Assembly (NCBI GenBank): GCA_964407285.1
Contig: CAYOVG010000116.1
Span: forward strand, 1-18,264
Source of the DNA: CAYOVG01 sp964407285
GTDB taxonomy: Bacteria > Desulfobacterota > Syntrophobacteria > Syntrophobacterales > Syntrophobacteraceae
Direction of reading: 5' to 3'
Length of the DNA: 18,264 bases
A program made the translations under genes and the position numbers. Shown here in pieces: positions 15,187-18,264 of this stretch; the first letter of the stretch is position 1; every line of letters begins with the position of its first letter. A model generated the notes under the pieces. That model was given only the letters and a program-made list of their open reading frames with translations, was not told the origin of the DNA and made no database searches.

Positions 15187-16533
15187 CTACAGGGAGTGAC
15201 CGGTCATCATCCGGGCAATGCTCACAGCCCTGTCACCCAGCATATTCGTGTAGCTTCCCAGTTCATTGTCGTACCAGCCGTATATCACGGCCTGCGTAAC
15301 GGGTACGGTCAGTATTTTGTCCTGCAGCAGAGGCGCCGCGAGGGCGTCGTCCTCTCCGGCGCTCCCCGCTCCCGATTCGGCCTGCCGGCTTCCCGCGGCG
15401 GCCATGAGCTGAGACGCCGGGATGCCCAGGATCTTTTCCAGGTCCAGGCGAATGGCGGCGGTGCGCGTGTGCGTCTCATGGCCTTCGATGACGGCCCCGG
15501 CCCTCGGCGTTCCGATGATGTCGGACGACACGTTCTGTTCTTCGGAGTAGAGCAGGTAGCCCTTCGGATACAGGTCCATGGCGCGCTTGTAGATGTCGTT
15601 GATCTTATCGCGGCTGACCGGGTTTTTCATGCTCTCGTCCTGAATCATCACCACAAGGATAATCAGCGATCCGGTGGATGTCGGTATCCGCACGGATTCG
15701 GCGATGAACCCGATGCTCTTCATCTCCGGGATGACGAGCCCGAGCGCTTTGGCCGCCCCCGTCGTGGTCAGGATGATATTGTTGAAAACGGACCGGGTCT
15801 TGCGCAGGTCCGCGGCTTTGGCTTTGGGCGCCCTGTCCAGGACCTGCTGGGAACTGGTGGCCGCGTGCACCGTGGCCATGGATGCGGACAGGATGCGTTC
15901 CTGGCCGAAATAGTCCAGGAGCGGTTTCACCATGAAGGCAAGGCATGTCGTGGTGCAGGATGCATTGGAGATCAAAATGTGCTTCTTGGGATCGTAGTCC
16001 GTATCGTTGATCCCCATGACCGTCGTAACGGCATCCGACGGCATTGACTTGCTCTTGTCCTTTATCTTGAAGGGGGCGGAGAGAATCACCTTTTGCGCTC
16101 CCGCCGCGAGATGCCCGCGAAGGGAACCCTTCGGGTCGTCCGTCGTCACGGTCGGGTCGACGAACGCTCCGGTGGCGTCGACCACAAGCTCCACGCCGTG
16201 TTCGCGCCATCCGATCAGTGCGGGATTTCGCTGTTGGCGCAGGAACGTGGTCTTGACCCCGTTAATGATCATGGCCCCGCTCTTCTCATCCAGTTCTTCG
16301 ATCACCCGCTCCGCGCGGCATCCATGGAGGTAGTGGTGCAGGGCGCCGTATGTGGAATCCGTCTCGACGAAGTGGGCTATATTGTCGAGGGAGGTGCCTA
16401 CGTCCCGGCCGATGTTGACCACCAGTTCTGAAAAATATTGGCGCTCGACATGATGCCAGATCGAGAGTTTGGCGATTCTGCCCAATCCGTTTATCCCCAG
16501 CTTCATAGGAACCAGCTTATCTTGCCCGGCCAT
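15187..16533 (-). CDS. gap: glyceraldehyde-3-phosphate dehydrogenase, long form
   Basis: 448 aa, cytoplasmic. Interconverts glyceraldehyde-3-phosphate and 1,3-bisphosphoglycerate with NAD(P). Dinucleotide-binding INGLGRI is at 14-20. The catalytic cysteine is C193 in ASCTTTC, where most GAPDHs have ASCTTNC. The activating His is H223 (TVHAAT) and the C-terminal signature YDNE is at 421-424. The usual length is about 335 aa; the extra residues are spread through the N-terminal domain and an insertion near 372-405 (Ala/Gly/Asp-rich) before VTQAVIYGWYDNE. Start ATG 16533 has AGGAGG 6 nt upstream; an earlier in-frame ATG at 16626 would add 31 residues unlike the family. It follows the PPDK-like gene on the same strand after 305 bp. 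Cofactor and direction cannot be read from the sequence; the context favours gluconeogenesis. Confidence 0.9.
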   Translation of the reverse strand: MAGQDKLVPMKLGINGLGRIAKLSIWHHVERQYFSELVVNIGRDVGTSLDNIAHFVETDSTYGALHHYLHGCRAERVIEELDEKSGAMIINGVKTTFLRQQRNPALIGWREHGVELVVDATGAFVDPTVTTDDPKGSLRGHLAAGAQKVILSAPFKIKDKSKSMPSDAVTTVMGINDTDYDPKKHILISNASCTTTCLAFMVKPLLDYFGQERILSASMATVHAATSSQQVLDRAPKAKAADLRKTRSVFNNIILTTTGAAKALGLVIPEMKSIGFIAESVRIPTSTGSLIILVVMIQDESMKNPVSRDKINDIYKRAMDLYPKGYLLYSEEQNVSSDIIGTPRAGAVIEGHETHTRTAAIRLDLEKILGIPASQLMAAAGSRQAESGAGSAGEDDALAAPLLQDKILTVPVTQAVIYGWYDNELGSYTNMLGDRAVSIARMMTGHSL

Positions 16534-16712
16534 TTCGTGCCTCCTTCTCTGAAATGTATGCCCGCGCGCATTCGGGCTGGGTCGAACCGGTCGCCCCGAG
16601 GTATCCAGGGCGAACGGGGTCGCCATGAACCGGGGAGTAGCCCAAAGCTCGTACGCGCCGACAGATGCATTGAATGATTGAGACCACGATCATCGTTCGG
16701 GGCGCGGAATAT

Positions 16713-16779
16713 ACGCCGAATGCGGGATGTCGGGCGGAGCGGATTTCCCATCCAACATCGAGCACCCCGCATCCGGCGT
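16713..16779. repeat. 67-bp inverted repeat between ppdK-like gene and gap
   Basis: ACGCCGAATGCGGG (16713-16726) pairs with CCCGCATCCGGCGT (16766-16779) at 13 of 14 positions; inside, ATGT/ACAT can extend it with a bulge. The right arm read on the reverse strand contains GCCGGATGCGG, the same core as enterobacterial REP sequences; this may be coincidence. It is the only clear structure in the 305-bp gap 16534-16838; I see no gene and no convincing promoter there. In the direction of transcription it could end the PPDK transcript or fold in the gap leader. Confidence 0.6.
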
Positions 16780-16838
16780 CTTTCCCCTGGCAATAGACTG
16801 CCGAAGCGACAATCAGTCTCGCGTAATTCCCTTAGGGA

Positions 16839-18264
16839 TCAATCGATCAGGTCTACCTGCTGGGTTACATGACATCCGAGGTAAACCGCGCCGCTGCGCC
16901 CGTCGATACCGATGGTGTCTCCGGTCCGCAGCGTGGTCCCATTGATTACGCACTTCCTCTCCGATTCCCAGAGTTTCATTTTGCTGAAACCCACGACACA
17001 AGTCTTTCCCAGCCTGTGCGCCACGATGGCCGCATGGGACGTGGCGCCGCCCTTGCCCGTCAGAATCCCGTCCGCAATGGAGATTTCGCGAATGTCATCC
17101 GGGACCGTGTCCGAACGCAGCAAGATGATCGGATCGTCCACATCCTCGTTGCGCAGCCGCTGGATCGATTCCATGTCGAAAGCGACCTTTCCGCACAGCG
17201 CTCCGCCGCTTACGCCGATACCACTGCCCAGATACGATGTGTCGAGCGTGTCGGTCGGCCTGAAAACAGGGTGCAGCTTCCTGACACGCGGTCCCATATT
17301 TCGGGATTGCAGGACGAACACGCCATTCGCATCGTCCCCCTGGAAAGTGAACTCGATCTCCTGGGGGCTCCAGTGGTGCCTGTAGATCAGTTCGGCGGCA
17401 ATTTCCACGAGACGCTTATATACCTTTGGGAACCTCGATTCCAGGGAAAACTCCTTGACTTCTCCTCCCTGGCTCAGCCTTTGTTTTTCCGAGAGCGGCA
17501 TCGTTTTGACCAGGCCTCCCACAACGTCCTCTCCCTGGTTGCCCATCGTGAAGTCCCCGTTGGGGTATATGTGGTCTTCAGAAGTCCAGGGATTGTGCGT
17601 GAACATAACGCCGGCCCCCGAATGCGTATCAAGGTTTCCGTACACCATCGCCTGTATCGCCACCGCGGTGCCCCAGTCTTCCGAAAGGCCCATGATACTT
17701 CTGTATGTTTCGGCCTTCTGAGAGAACCACGACCCCTCCACCTGCCGAATGGCCGTGAACAACTGCTCCCTCGGGTCTTCCGAGAAATCGATATTATGGC
17801 CTTTGAGCGCCTCCTTGTAGGCCATCACGAGTTCGCGGATCTCTTCGGGCAGGAATTCCCGCTTCACCTGGCGACCGAATCTCTTTTTGTAATAATACAT
17901 AATGGCGTCGAATTCATCCCTTTGCATTCCGAACGACATGCCCCAGGACTGGAGAAACCGCCTGTAGTTGTCCCAGGCGAACCACGCCTGGCGGGTCTGC
18001 TCGATGAGCCCCTCGACGATGGGTTCATTGATTCCCACGTTGAGGAAGCTGTTCATCATTCCGGGCATCGAGACCGCGGAGCCGCTACGCACCGAAATCA
18101 GCAGGGATTTGTGCGTGGAGCCGAAGCTGCGTCCCGTCACGGTTTCCAGTTTCTTGACATGGTCCATGACGCGCTCTTCAAAATCGACTCTCGCCTGCTG
18201 GAAACTGTCCAGCACGCTCCGGCAGCGGAAGAACTCGGTGGTGATGATGAAGCCGGGCGGCACC
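16839..18264 (-). CDS. ppdK: pyruvate phosphate dikinase-like protein lacking the PEP barrel (N-terminus off the right edge)
   Basis: 474+ residues are visible; the frame continues past 18264 (VPPGFIITTE at the edge is internal, normally about 25-40 residues into PPDK). The ATP-grasp nucleotide-binding region is present (SVRSGSAVSMPGMMNSFLN, GAGVMFTHNP, FVLQSR), then the phosphohistidine swivelling domain GGATSHAAIVA with the catalytic His encoded at 17034-17036. The protein stops only 65 residues from that His (GIDGRSGAVYLG...LID). Full-length PPDK (about 870-900 aa) has roughly 400 further residues, the PEP/pyruvate TIM barrel. That domain is absent and not found downstream in any frame. 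It may act with a barrel encoded elsewhere or phosphorylate a different acceptor. Cytoplasmic; next to gap. Confidence 0.88.
   Translation of the reverse strand, partial: VPPGFIITTEFFRCRSVLDSFQQARVDFEERVMDHVKKLETVTGRSFGSTHKSLLISVRSGSAVSMPGMMNSFLNVGINEPIVEGLIEQTRQAWFAWDNYRRFLQSWGMSFGMQRDEFDAIMYYYKKRFGRQVKREFLPEEIRELVMAYKEALKGHNIDFSEDPREQLFTAIRQVEGSWFSQKAETYRSIMGLSEDWGTAVAIQAMVYGNLDTHSGAGVMFTHNPWTSEDHIYPNGDFTMGNQGEDVVGGLVKTMPLSEKQRLSQGGEVKEFSLESRFPKVYKRLVEIAAELIYRHHWSPQEIEFTFQGDDANGVFVLQSRNMGPRVRKLHPVFRPTDTLDTSYLGSGIGVSGGALCGKVAFDMESIQRLRNEDVDDPIILLRSDTVPDDIREISIADGILTGKGGATSHAAIVAHRLGKTCVVGFSKMKLWESERKCVINGTTLRTGDTIGIDGRSGAVYLGCHVTQQVDLID

Noticed and set aside
16503..16838. Read-through of the ppdK-like TGA stop as a second selenocysteine, since the frame stays open into the gap gene
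   Set aside because: The downstream translation is Arg/Pro/Gly-rich with no PEP-barrel similarity, the next residues do not match a Sec site, and no AGUCU-type hairpin sits about 18 nt after this TGA.

Overview
This window (high GC, roughly 60% by eye) is a respiratory and central-carbon region of a bacterium with a quinone-based aerobic chain. It encodes a selenocysteine-containing formate dehydrogenase, a Rieske/cytochrome b complex, a caa3-type cytochrome c oxidase, an L-lactate permease, a long-form GAPDH and a PPDK-like protein. Formate dehydrogenase with an NrfD-type anchor, oxidase subunits I and III in one chain, and 9-bp GGATT-type repeat hairpins together suggest a Desulfobacterota-, Acidobacteriota- or Nitrospirota-like lineage. 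That placement is an inference; no marker gene here settles it.

Layout. (1) 1-5050, minus strand: a small protein, then formate dehydrogenase alpha (one gene read through an in-frame TGA at 4112-4114), beta, and an NrfD-type membrane subunit that runs off the left edge. (2) 5051-5465: a divergent control region with three inverted repeats and a sigma70-like promoter for the plus-strand genes. (3) 5466-7890, plus strand: Rieske protein, a cytochrome b6/subunit IV/cytochrome c fusion, and a membrane-anchored monoheme cytochrome c, followed by a terminator-like hairpin. (4) 8133-13017, plus strand: ctaB, ctaC with a C-terminal heme c domain, a ctaD/ctaE (I+III) fusion, and a small membrane protein. 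(5) 13126-14817, minus strand: lactate permease with its own promoter. (6) 14890-15186: no gene, but an 11-base C tract and a 174-bp palindromic element containing a 9-bp tandem repeat. (7) 15187-18264, minus strand: GAPDH and, upstream of it, a PPDK-like protein cut by the right edge.

How it fits together (inference). Formate, and lactate imported by LctP, would feed electrons to the (mena)quinone pool. The Rieske/cyt b/c complex would pass them through fused and tethered heme c domains to the caa3 oxidase and O2. PPDK and GAPDH fit gluconeogenic carbon flow from lactate/pyruvate.

Most unusual points: the Rieske box I histidine is replaced by aspartate; the cyt b Qo motif reads EEWW; the oxidase lacks the K-channel lysine; the formate dehydrogenase catalytic subunit has no Tat signal; and the PPDK-like protein ends without its PEP/pyruvate barrel.
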